Assembly (NCBI GenBank): GCA_015178975.1
Contig: WHVD01000113.1
Location: 186,001 to 250,000 of the forward strand
Length of the DNA: 64,000 bases
Origin: Hysterangium stoloniferum
Taxonomy: Eukaryota; Basidiomycota; Agaricomycetes; Hysterangiales; Hysterangiaceae
Reading direction: 5' to 3'
Below the pieces are notes generated by a model. The model did no database searches. It was not told the origin of the DNA and saw only the letters and a list, made by a program, of their open reading frames with translations. The translations under genes were made by a program, and so were the position numbers. Of the stretch, positions 1-10,279 are shown one piece after another (the first letter of the stretch is position 1; every line of letters starts with the position of its first letter).

Positions 1-696
1 TCCAGTACCCTCCTTCTCCCCACACATCACCCACCATACCCTCAGTGCGCACCCCGCTCCCTTGTGCCACAGCTGTGTCCTCACGTGTGGTGGGTGCTTC
101 AAATTCTGGTCTGCATCTGTCTATGCCGCTCACTGCCGACTTAGAGGGCTGGCCACGTCTGCCCTGGTGGGACACAGCGTCGAGGCATTGCTGAAGAGAT
201 GGTGCCGACTGTGTTGGGGCGCTCTTACGTGGCTTGGTCCTGCGACAGGAAGCACTCAAAGCATGCTGTTGGCGTGTTGTTGGGAGCCTATGGGATCTGT
301 CTGGGTGTGCAGACAGCCTTTCCACTAGTGGCATTTGGTGTTGCTCTCGCCAGGCCCGGCACCATTCCCTGGTGCGAGGCTTAGCCATAGGGACGGTTTG
401 TGGCCTGTTGATATTATGCTGTGCTTCGAGGATCTGACGATGCATTGACTCTAGGTGCCCCATTCACAGATCCCAAGCAACCTGTACCCCCCTAAGCGCG
501 CTATCGCGGACAGCGGCCAGTAGACCCTGTGCCTCCATGATGGGTAAGTCCTTCTCAGTGCTTGGACGTACTGATCCCACATAAATAGCAGATGCCTCTT
601 TAGCGCTAGACCCAACAGATCGATGTCGACCACACCCTGGCATCACAGACATTTGTGCAACCTTGATGTGATCGGTGGACTGACCTCGGCCTTGCG
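1..696 (-). pseudogene. Unrecognised decayed reading frame, minus strand
   Basis: One minus-strand frame stays open over most of this stretch and is interrupted by a few stops, near 464-466 (TGA) and again near 120-140 (TGA and TAG). The text between stops is Arg/Gln/His-rich and does not match a family I recognise. The stop types are those expected from C-to-T decay of CGA or CAG codons, as in the neighbouring gypsy element. It directly abuts the TGTTA end of an LTR at 697. It may be part of another retroelement Gag. Low confidence that it is coding at all. Confidence 0.25.
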
Positions 697-1626
697 TGTT
701 ACGACCGTGTCGTAACCCATGTCGCAACCCGATGGTCTCCGAGAATACTACAGTCTATCGATGTTTCGAGTTATTGATCAAGTCATCATTTCGGCAACCT
801 TCGGAATACCGACACTGACGTATACCTTCACGGCGATCAAACCTCGTTTACGCCCCTGTCAAATATACTCGTACCATCTGGTTATGCTTTGATACGTCCC
901 CTTTCATTATGATGATCCGTTTTACTCTATGTTTCACATATGCCCATATATACCTGTAGCCCGTGGACTATTCCCTTTTCTCGTAATTCCGCTCTCGGCT
1001 AATCTCGGCTTCCGATCTTATTGTAACTTTCCGGTTCCTAGTCAAGCTTATTTGTCAATGCCGTTTTCCGCTCTTCCCTTAGTTAGTAGTTTCTAGACGC
1101 CGATAACCCATATATAAACCCGCTGTAATGTAACTACTAGACAATCAGAATATCGACTTAGAATATCGACTTAGCTCGACTTAGATACCCTCTAATTTCC
1201 GACTCCATTATCTATTCATGACCACCACATTCCGACTCCATCCGATTTACGATTCAACCTACATTTACGACTTCAACCTCTAATCTCCGACTCTCAGTCC
1301 CCGACACTCTCAGTCTCCAACTCTCACTCTCCGACTGTCTCAGTCTCCGACTCTCAGTCTCCGACTCTCAGTCTCCGACTCTCAGTCTCCGACTCTCTCA
1401 GTCTCCGACTCTTGGTCTCCGACCCCTCAACCCAACCCTCAACTTATCCTTCGGTTTCCGATCGGTAGTTTACCGAGAGGTTTACTTGACAGGACTAGTT
1501 TTTGCCCACCCAAAATTTAAGGACACCTGACGGTAACTTGCGAGGGCACAGCACATAAGCTGAAGCCAAGTCCTTCCGTTCGATCCCCGTCGGTCTGCCG
1601 ACATCCGTCAGTTTCTGCTCTTAACA
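697..1626 (-). repeat. 3' LTR of the gypsy element (family A)
   Basis: On the plus strand the block begins TGTTACGACC and ends TTCTGCTCTTAACA, giving the short inverted termini TGTTA/TAACA of an LTR. It lies immediately downstream of the minus-strand pol frame, and the pol stop codon TAA (1621-1623) is inside the LTR terminus. The same terminal sequences bound a solo copy at 41666-42389, and the 3' portion recurs at about 58347-58824. It carries an internal CTCTCAGTCTCCGA minisatellite and the conserved LTR block near 1545-1582. I find no 5' LTR partner beyond the gag end. Confidence 0.8.
1291..1416. repeat. CTCTCAGTCTCCGACT minisatellite inside LTR
   Basis: Tandem 14-16 bp units of the type CTCTCAGTCTCCGACT run through this part of the LTR, with single-base variants. 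The same array, longer and more homogeneous, occurs at about 58347-58616 next to the same LTR 3' sequence, so it belongs to the LTR and is not an independent locus. Confidence 0.85.
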
Positions 1627-3024
1627 TTGCGGCAACAAATGGACACTTGAAACGCCCAAGGCCTCCATGTATGCCTGCAATGGCTGCATGTGTTGAATCT
1701 CCTTGTATGGCAACCACGTCTTCTCAGCCGTGTTCCACAACACCTCAAACAAGGCATCAATGCCTTTTCCCGAGTGAGCCAAAATTCTTTCTACCGCCCA
1801 CTCTCGTTGCTGACTGCCAAAGCCAGGGATTTGTCTCAGCTGCCTACCTGGGAATAGCTGGTCATCATTTGGGATATGGATACGAAGTAAAGACGCGTGA
1901 AAGGAAGGGTTAATTCCCTGCTTCTTTAACTCCACTGACAGGTCCAGCTCATAGGTTGCACCTGGCTCCAATACGCGGGTGATCCTAAAAGGGCCAATGT
2001 ATTTCGGCAGCAATTTGTGTGCCCGATGCTTTGGCAAATGTAAGTTTTTCGTGGACAGATAAACAAGGTCATTGATGCTAAACTTGGCAGCCCTCCTATG
2101 GCAGTTTGCCTGTCGCATCTGCTTGACCCTTGCCGCCAGGATTTCATCATGGGCACTCATTATGGCCAGCTTCATGCGTTCTGCAAAGGCAAGAACACCG
2201 GGATATTGTGTGTTGCTCTCCCAGAGCAACGGCCGTGGCATCAGGCCATAATTCAAGAAGAATGGTGAGAACCCGGTCGTTTCAGAGGTAGCGTTATTCA
2301 TAGCAAACTCGATCGCAGGCAGTTTTGACACCCAATCCTTCTGGTTTGGTGCTATACACTGCCTCAGCATCTGTGTCATCGTTCTATTTGCTCGCTCAGT
2401 CGCTCCATCCATTTGAGGATGGTATGCCGAAGACATCCTCAATTCAACCCCTATTAACCGGTGAAGGTCTCTCCAGAACAGGCTCGTAAATAGTGAGTCT
2501 CAATCGCTGATTATCTTGAGCGGCAGGCCATGCAGCTTGTAAACATGCTCGAATATTACTTCAGCCATTTGGGTAGCAGTATAATTGCCCCGTGCTGGAA
2601 CTAAGTGAACCATGCACGTTAAATGGTCAATAATGACACAGATGTTATCAAACTCCCCAAGGCGGTTCTTGGACAGTGGTAATGGTCCCACAAAGTCGAC
2701 TCCAATTGCCTCCCATGGTTGTGAGGGCACCTCCAATGAACGAAGATGTCCCTGTGGCTTCTGAGTATCTGATTTCGATGTCGCACACACACTGCAAGAC
2801 CTGCAAAACAACTCAACATCCTTGGTTAAAGATGGCCACCATACGTTAGATCGTAGGTATGTGGCAGTTTTCCTTGCCCCTAAGTGTGCCAGGATCGAGT
2901 GAGTGTGCGAGATAATTATTTCCCGCACCTGTCGATTTCCTACCATAATATCTGGGATACACAGTAAGTTGACCTTCTCTAACTTCAGAAACAAGAGGCC
3001 CTCCTGTAATGTAAACCCCTTATA
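1621..3024 (-). pseudogene. Pol: integrase with C-terminal chromodomain-like tail
   Basis: It continues the pol frame after the TAG. The zinc-binding HHCC region is visible, with HLGARKT followed by CRSCSVC near 2790-2900. The core has VDFVGPLP (first Asp) near 2680-2700, a second Asp in IISD just before the TGA at 2500-2502, and HPQMDGATERAN with the catalytic Glu near 2395-2425. The TGA replaces the residue after SD, usually Arg in these integrases. The tail has a GPFRI motif and a chromodomain-like EVLWNTAEKTWLPY segment. The frame ends 6 nt inside the LTR. Confidence 0.85.
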
Positions 3025-6000
3025 CTACAAGGGTGCTGCCCATATCTTCACGAAGAAGTCATCCGATCCATACTGTTGTTGAAGTGCATCCGGGATGTGG
3101 ATGCCTGGGTGACCCTCTGAGATTATCCTCGCTAGCGGAAACTCAGGACGTGTGTCTGTCTGAATCCCCGGTAACTCGCCCTCCATTGCCAAGTGTGAGG
3201 TGTATCCTATGTCATCCTGCCGACTATTGTTGCCTGACTGATCCAGCCCTTCTTGCAAACCAGAATCTGCACCCCATTCTGTATCTGCGTTGGCCACCCC
3301 TTTTCCCGGTTGTCCCTTATGTCTCTTGCTCTGAGTCTTCAACCCTGCCAGAGTTGCATAAGATGGGCGTGAGCGTGTGGCCAGCCTGCTGGACCGTCTG
3401 GTTGCCTCTGTTAACACCGCTGCTGCTAACCCTGTATACAGTGGTGTCGACATGGTGTTGAGGCAGCCTCCTTGTGGCCTGTAAGGTACTCCTCTCTCCT
3501 CCTCGTCCCCCTCAGGAGTCTCACTTACATATTCTGTTTCCGCCCGAATGGTTCCGAGTGGTTCATCACTGTAAATGCGGGACAGTGCATCAGCAAAAGT
3601 ATTCGCCTGGCCAGGAATGTACTGGATCTCGAAATCGAATTCGTTGAGCAGGTCTAACCACCTTGTCTGCCTGGGGGACAAACTTCTTTGTGTAAGTATA
3701 TATTCTATGCCCTTATGTTCAGTACAAATCCGAAATTCTACCCCCAACAGCTGTGGCCGAAACTGTTTCAATGATTCCACAATGGCTAGGAGCTCCTGTT
3801 CATGCACAGGATAGTTCTGTTGAGCCGAGTTGAATTTCCCGGACCAAAAGGACACCACAGCCGCTTTTTGAAAGTCGTCCCCTTGGCTGAGAATGCCACT
3901 CGCTCCCGTTAAGGAAGCGTCAGTTACCACATTAATAGTGGAATGGCCTGGTGAGTAATCTAATGCAATGCGATACTTGTCCTGATGAGACTGAACAATC
4001 CGCTTAACCTCTTCGAAGGCACATTGCTCAGTTGCGCCCCACCTCCATGGTCTGTTTACCCCTGTCTGATTAGCCAGGATGGCCATCGGGATTCTTACCC
4101 CTTCACAGTTGTTCGCAAGGTATCCTACTGCCCCCAAAAACCCAGCCAACAGTAACTTGTTCGTCGGAATTTTCCAGTTCGTGACTGAGTCCACCTTATG
4201 GGGGTCCATTTTTATCCCTTTATCATTGACCACATGACCTAGAACTCGCAATTCAGGAGCAAATAAGTGCATTTTGTCGACAGCCAGGTATAGCTTCTCT
4301 TGACGGAGCACCTTAAACACGGTATGTAAATGCTTCACATGATCGCCAATGGAATCTGAATATACGACTATATCATCCAGATAGACATCCATGAAAACAC
4401 CAATGTAAGGAGTGAATAGGTGGTTCATCAATGTCTGGTATGTGGACGGCCCATTGCAATCGCCAATCTGTAATGTTAAGCTTTCCATAGTGCCATCTGG
4501 AGAGGTAAACAATGTCCGATGGACATGCTCTGGCACCACTCGAATCTGCTCGTATGCATCCTTTCCATCTATTAGACTCCGATACTTATGCCGCACAATG
4601 TTCCTTAGAATGGCTTCAATATCCGGCAAGGGTGTAGCCAGCTTATACGTGTTAGCGTTCTGCTCACGTTTATCCACTACCGTGCGAATCCGCAGCTTTC
4701 CATCAGCTTTTGGAGGCTTAGGAATGATGAGCATAGGACATGCGTTTGTGCCCGTGGCTACCCGCCATCTCCCATTCCTCAGGTACGCTGTTTTCTTTTC
4801 CTGCCATAGAGCCCTCATTGCTTCTGGACACTTAGAAGGCCGCCATGAATAGATTTTACCCTCGTCAATTATTGGAATGGTATGATTCACTGCCCGTAGT
4901 GGAGGCAGCCCTGTCAGTGCAGTGTCTGAGTCTAAGTCCGCTGCTTCAGCTCGCAATTCGGCCTTTAAACTATCAAGCTCATCCTCGAAAACTTCAGCAA
5001 CGGCGGACCGCAGTGTCTCGACGGCGTCTCCTTCCATTGGTAGTGGCTGGCTAGACCCAATGTTAACTCTTGTAGGATTCAAGCCTAGCATCACTCTATG
5101 TTGAAAAATAAATGGGGTTCCTAAAATCAAATCATAGGAGTCGAGATTGGCGACATCAAAACGACGTGAACAATTTATGTTCTGGTATACAAACTGAGCA
5201 GTCGCCGAATAATTGATTTTTGATCTCGACCCGTGAACAGCCAATTGCACAGTGAGTGGTTTGAGCAGTGGATTCTTAGTAACTCCTAGCTGATCAACCA
5301 ATGTCGTGGACATAAAATCTGCAAGTGACCCACTATCAATTAGGGCTTTCACAGGTCGTCCATTTATGAATGCTTCAATAACAACTGGCTTGGGCAGCCA
5401 CCGAGTAAAATCCTTGGGCTGATTTGAAGTATGCTCGACTGTCTCAATACCTTCATTTTTTAATTGACTCCATTTAGGTCCTAATGTTTTCCTCCTGGTG
5501 ACATGGGCAGCATTTGCGAAAACAATTGGTTCCGATGACTCCTCCTGGGATACTGCCCGAGTCAATATATCAGGTACGGTCCACCCCTCATGCTGTAAAT
5601 GGTCGGTTGTCACAGTATATCTTTTCCGTAATTCCCGATCGTGAATCTCATAGACCCCTGCAGTAAAGGAAACTCGGAATTGCTGCCGCTCCACTCCATT
5701 TACATCGTTAAAAACACTTGTCTTATAGTAGACTTGGAAACGGAGATCCAGAAGATTGGACATCGCCCCTTGACAATACCTTCGAAACTCTGGCATATCT
5801 TCAGCAAAACCAGGTATGTGCTCCTCATAGACGGCCTCTATTTTATCATCCATGTTCTCATTCAGCCTGACCACAGACCATGGCATAAACAGAGGTATGT
5901 CCGTGTGGATCTCATCCCATATCCGAAGTCCCAATTCTTCTGTATATACCCTAAACCGGGCTTCAGGATTAATTCCCTCCTGCAGTGCTTCTTTAGGTGG

Positions 6001-6837
6001 AAAGTACTCCTTCAGGGCTTCGAGAAGATACTGCGTTGGACTATTTCCCTCTATTCCCGGTGGGTCCTCATCCTCTATTGGCTCCCATTGGGCAGTTCCT
6101 CCTGCCATTGGGATAGCATTGCTAACTACTTGCGCAATTTCCCAGTCACCACTGAACAGGGCTTGTTTTGTAATCGCCATATATAAGTGGGGTTGTAAAA
6201 GATCCACGATTTCATACACCCAATGTGTACCATCAAACGAGACCTGAAATCGTTCTGTGTGTCGCATTCCCGCTGCCATAGACTCAAGTCGCGAAAAATG
6301 TGTACAACAACGCTGTTGTATAATCCTTGCCACTGTAACATGGTCTGCACAGTTGTCGGTGAGCTTTTTCCCTAACCATTCAGGGTCATTCACAATGCTT
6401 TGAGCAACAGTAAATCCTGGTTCCCAACATATAATTTTGCTAATTTGAAGAGGATCCCCAGGTATGACGTTGTCTCTCACCCTGAAGTCTTCCACCGAAT
6501 AGGATACCTCGAACCGTGTCAGCGGATTTTGACCCTCAGCTATGGCAGTATCAGGCCCAAAATATTCAGTGATCGATCTCTGCAGCCAGGTGGCATAAAT
6601 TTGATCATGTAAGTTATTGAACTCCTGTTGTGTCTCTTCATCCTTAAACACGAATGAGGCCATATGTAGTTGTAACTCTGCCCGTTCCTTCTTTCTTTCC
6701 AAATTGGTAAGTTGTTTTACTCGGACAGATCCAGCAGACACCATTACCCCTTTTTTTGGTGCCGACACGCACTTCCCGCGGGGACAGTTGCGGGATTCGT
6801 GACCCTCATTCTTGCATGAGAAACACCGCCCCTCTGC
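3025..6837 (-). pseudogene. pol: Pol: protease, reverse transcriptase, RNase H (gypsy)
   Basis: An open stretch of 1247 codons from Met 6768, continuous with Gag upstream. It contains an aspartic protease with ALIDSG near 5330-5345, a reverse transcriptase with the catalytic YLDD box near 4365-4395, and an RNase H/connection region with TDAS near 3910-3930 and the FADALSR motif near 3580-3600. A long region of about 450 codons precedes the protease without recognisable domains. The TAG at 3025-3027 separates it from integrase in the same frame. Overall length and order match Ty3/gypsy elements of Agaricomycetes. Confidence 0.88.
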
Positions 6838-8850
6838 TCAAAGTTGATTCATCTCACTCCGACTTAATTTAGGACGTGGTTCGAGGGTGGTACCCCTCGG
6901 TCCAGATGGCTGGGAGTGGTAACTTTTCACCCCTTGGGTATCCCTCTTCTGCCCGGTCTGACTCACTAAATCTTTCTTTGGGGGCCATATCCGAGGTGAT
7001 CGGGACGCTGTGTTTTCCCTCCTCCCTTTTTCTGCCAGTCGAAATTCTTGTGCAGCCTCAAACCGGGTAGCCATTTTGGTAAGTTTCTTCCATGACGTAT
7101 TGTCAGGATTGAGCCCATTATCTAACCATTTTTCTTTAATATAGTCATATGCCCCATCCCAGACAATTTGCTTGAGTTGTCGCTCGTGGATATCAGGAAA
7201 CCTTCTAGCGTTGTTTTCGACATCTCGTGCAAAATCACGAAAACACTTTCTACCCTGCCTGGCGGATGTTAGTTGCTTTCGCAGATGCACCTTATAATCG
7301 GCAGGAAAGCAGTAATCGAATAGGTCATCGTAGACAGCCTTCAAGGTCCACTTCCGTTTGCTCAACGCTACATGCTTCATATAGAAGGAGCTTGCCTTTC
7401 CATCCAGGAAGTATATGATCAATTTCACCGCCCACTTGTGATCTAACCCGTTGATCTCTGCCCAGAGATCATAAGCATATATAAATGCTTCGAGAACGTC
7501 AAGTTCAGCAGTGCCTGTATAGATCACAGCTTGCTTAGTCTTAACTCCAGCAAGCAGCTTCTTGGTTCGTTTCGCCTCAGCCTTGGACCGTTTGCGTTTG
7601 ACCTGTCTTACGCGCTGAGAGCTAGGTGAGTTTTTCTTTCTATGCTTCCTTCTTGTTTCAGAGCGACTTAGGGGAGCACCTTCCGATCCTGATCCAGACT
7701 CAGGGGAGTCGGTGCTACGTCCGCTGGCTGATGAATCTGACTCAGTTGACATGCTATCTGACAACTCATCGTCTCCATCACTAGACGATGAGCTGCTTGA
7801 ATGAAATGGTGGTCCGAATTTCCCTTGCCCTCCTACTGCAAAGTACCCGCCCTCCGGCACTTGCGAAGGCTCCCATACATAACGGCTAGTAACTTTCTTG
7901 GGCTTCCGCTCTTTCTGTGGCGGACTATTCTGCATTTCGCTCCCTTTGTACAGGTTCTTCAAGGGACACTCACCTTCCATTCTTTCCTTCCCTTTGCTGG
8001 TGTGCATTGACAACGTCTGTTTAGATCCATCTGCACTTGCAGGCTCTAACCTAGTAGATGTGGGTTCATTTGGTACAGGTGTGTTTTCCTCTACCTCAAT
8101 GACAATAGCGCTAAGATTTACGGATGACCGGGAAAATATTCCAGAGCTTTCCAGCCCTCTAGTCCCTCCGGTTCTCAGCTTGTAGGGTAACGTCCATGTT
8201 TCTGGGAGCGGCCCTAACTGATCGTCATCAGATTCCGAACAATCGGACCATTTAAACTTAGCACCCTGGCGGTGCTCAAGTGCCGTCTCCTTGGACGATC
8301 CTTCCTTCCTCTCATTGCCACTGCTCTCTCCTTCAAACCACTCTGGAAAAAAGAGTGCTTCTGGGCGAATGAGAGGTTTCCCCTTTTGGAACCTCCTTCA
8401 GAAGGTCTTTCGAGGTGCCGCCAGCTCTTCAGGGTACACCAAACCGTACTGACCAGTCCAGTTTTGGAGGGCGACCTGAGTTCTGAGATACTCATTAGGA
8501 CAGGGAAATGTCGCGTTGACCTCTCCACTCTCACTAGATTCATTTGAGGCTTCACTAATAGGAACTTGATTGTTTCCACTGGAAGTGGCCATCGAGGGAT
8601 CCGAGGCAATTTGCGATACCTCTTCCATCTCGGCATCACAGTCCATCCTCCCCTCTCTTTCTGCATGTGCAGTGTAGATCGGTTCAGGGCCTGTGGTATT
8701 CAGATGTGAAGAGGTAATACTCACCGTTTCAGTAGCGAGACTATTCAAATCATCACTAGCCACCCGTCGTCGAGCGATTCTCTTGCTCCACATGGGAATT
8801 GAACTTCGGACAGTGCCTCGACGAGTGATAGGTTGATTAATTTCGGACAT
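6838..8850 (-). pseudogene. gag: Gag of the gypsy element
   Basis: The frame opens at 8850 and reads a Ser/Glu-rich N-terminal region, a TGA at 8398-8400, then a basic and Ser-rich linker (about 7600-7800), followed by a conserved retrotransposon Gag core (about 7060-7500) with the typical aromatic/leucine pattern. It ends at a TGA at 6838-6840. The frame continues straight into a perfect CX2CX4HX4C zinc knuckle (about 6780-6830), so the stop separates Gag from its own nucleocapsid motif. That position argues for mutation (CGA to TGA) and against a programmed gag-pol stop, which normally follows the knuckle. Confidence 0.8.
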
Positions 8851-8892
8851 GGTGGCGAGAATATAGTTGTGTAGATGTATTGCGTGCACATG

Positions 8893-8915
8893 TTTTTTTT
8901 TTTTTTTTTTTTTTT
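8893..8915. repeat. 23-nt poly-T tract at the gag side of the element
   Basis: An uninterrupted run of 23 T lies about 40 nt beyond the gag start codon, where the 5' leader and LTR of the element would be expected. On the element's strand it is poly-A. It marks the edge of recognisable element sequence. Confidence 0.9.
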
Positions 8916-8929
8916 AACCTAGTGGGTGA

Positions 8930-9290
8930 TCAGTCCGCTAGTATAGAATATATAAAGAATATGAAATTGGAGGCCAACTACTCAAAAAGTGTAAGGTTCG
9001 GCTTTATAGATAGCGTAATCCTTCAGTTGAGCTCTTTACGAAGTGGAACGCACAGAGTAGGAATAGGCTCCAATTTGAAAAAAGACCCCCTAACTAATGG
9101 GGGGTTCACCTATTTATGCTAGCCCTCCTAAGCTACGTTCCCTGACAACCTCTTATACATCTGAAACCCTCTAATGATCGAAAACTTCCAGTGTCTTCTC
9201 TTTACCCCTTACCATCTAAGACTAGGGTGGTTACCCACCCGATTCATCGTCCGCCACCAAGTCTGCTCCCATTACAGGAGGCTCATCTAT
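8930..9290. repeat. Dispersed repeat, second copy at 17825-18175
   Basis: About 350 bp here aligns by eye with 17825-18175: both contain ACTCAAAAAGTGTAAGGTTC, a long shared block and the ending GTCCGCYMCCRKGTCYGCTC-type text. Both copies keep the same order and orientation. The second copy leads directly into the duplicated DUF2235 promoter region, which suggests this is part of a mobile or segmentally duplicated unit. No ORF of note. Confidence 0.65.
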
Positions 9291-9509
9291 TTGTAGGTAA
9301 AATCTGCAGGTAAACTGATGTATCTGTCAAACCTTCTCATCAAATGGCAGGCCAAGATGCATTACACCCTCTACATGTTGCAGGGATTAACCGGTAACCC
9401 AGTTCCTTCAATTCTACTCACAGATCATCACTTCCTCCAAAGCCGTCATGTGCTCACTGTTTGAATTCTCAACACTGTTTATGTTCTCTTTTCATCATCT
9501 CCATCCTAC

Positions 9510-9990
9510 TTGCCCTGCATTACAGCCTATTACTTGGTGGGACACTTTATCCCAAACTACTCTCCACATCCTCACTGATGCAAGTGGTGCCAAGGGTGGA
9601 GGTAGAGTCTCTGGCAATCAATGGTTTTGTTGTCAGATTCCTCATGATCATTCAGGAGCTGACATCCAAGTTAAGGAATTTTATGCCATCATTCATGCCA
9701 TTTTATGCTGGGATCCTGATTTCCATGGTCAGTATGTATCTTTCATGCTGATAATCAAAATGTATATTCTGCTATTACAAAGCTCTGCATTTGCTCATCA
9801 TCCACAATGGAACTCCTGCATCAATTCCTTGGTCTTGCATCCCCACTTGACTTCCTTTTTGAATCTGAATGGATTCCTCCTAAAGATGATTCCATTGCTG
9901 ATGCTGCCTCTCAGTCTTAATTTGCCCTCATGTTCTCCATCACCTTCAACTTTAGCCTCAAGGGTTCCTCCGAGGCTCTTTTTCTGAAAT
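9510..9990 (+). pseudogene. DIRS-type RT/RNase H fragment
   Basis: The translation contains a TDASG motif, a KEFYAIIHAILCW helix segment, then (after a frame change near 9745) an FHADNQNV motif and a WIPPKDDSIADAAS ending. This order (TDAS, E-x-x-A-I, HADN, W-I-P-x-x-x-N-x-x-ADA) is the RNase H end of DIRS/Ngaro-type retroelement polyproteins. Roughly 150 codons survive; the RT core and tyrosine recombinase are not visible nearby. It is decayed by at least one frameshift and later stops. Confidence 0.6.
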
Positions 9991-10279
9991 CAACCTGCAG
10001 CTTTCCCGAGATTCGCCCCATTCTTGCCATTGTGTGAGAACGACATCGGGCTTTCACGGCCACATTTTCAGACCACTTCTCCCAGTCCACCGGCTTTTCT
10101 AAGCTCTGCCCCGCTTGGCCCGGGCCTGCTACAATGGGTGCCTGTCTTCCACCTGTGCTCACACCCCCTTCCGCTTTAGACCGCAACGTGATGTCGTTCA
10201 CCAGACCGGAGTGAGATAGAGATTCAGCTCTGTGAACTCTTCCCAGAATCCACTGGTGAGCAGAAGATACGTGTACCAT

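Larger units (their letters stand above)
1621..8850 (-). mobile_element. Ty3/gypsy retrotransposon, single gag-pol frame, degenerate
   Basis: The whole coding part lies in one frame of 2410 codons from the ATG at 8848-8850 to the TAA at 1621-1623. No frameshift is needed to read from Gag to the end of integrase. Four internal stops interrupt it: TGA at 8398-8400, TGA at 6838-6840, TAG at 3025-3027 and TGA at 2500-2502. Domain order is Gag, CCHC zinc knuckle, protease, reverse transcriptase, RNase H, integrase and a chromodomain-like tail. The 3' LTR is present (697-1626); upstream of gag I see a 23-nt poly-T (8893-8915) and then unrelated repeat, so the 5' LTR is missing. The copy is non-functional unless stops are suppressed. 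Confidence 0.9.

Noticed and set aside
6838-6840. Programmed gag-pol readthrough stop
   Set aside because: The TGA precedes the zinc knuckle and three other stops exist in the same frame, so mutation is simpler.
697-8915. Complete gypsy element with two LTRs
   Set aside because: No second copy of the 697-1626 LTR is present upstream of gag; sequence after the poly-T is a different repeat.
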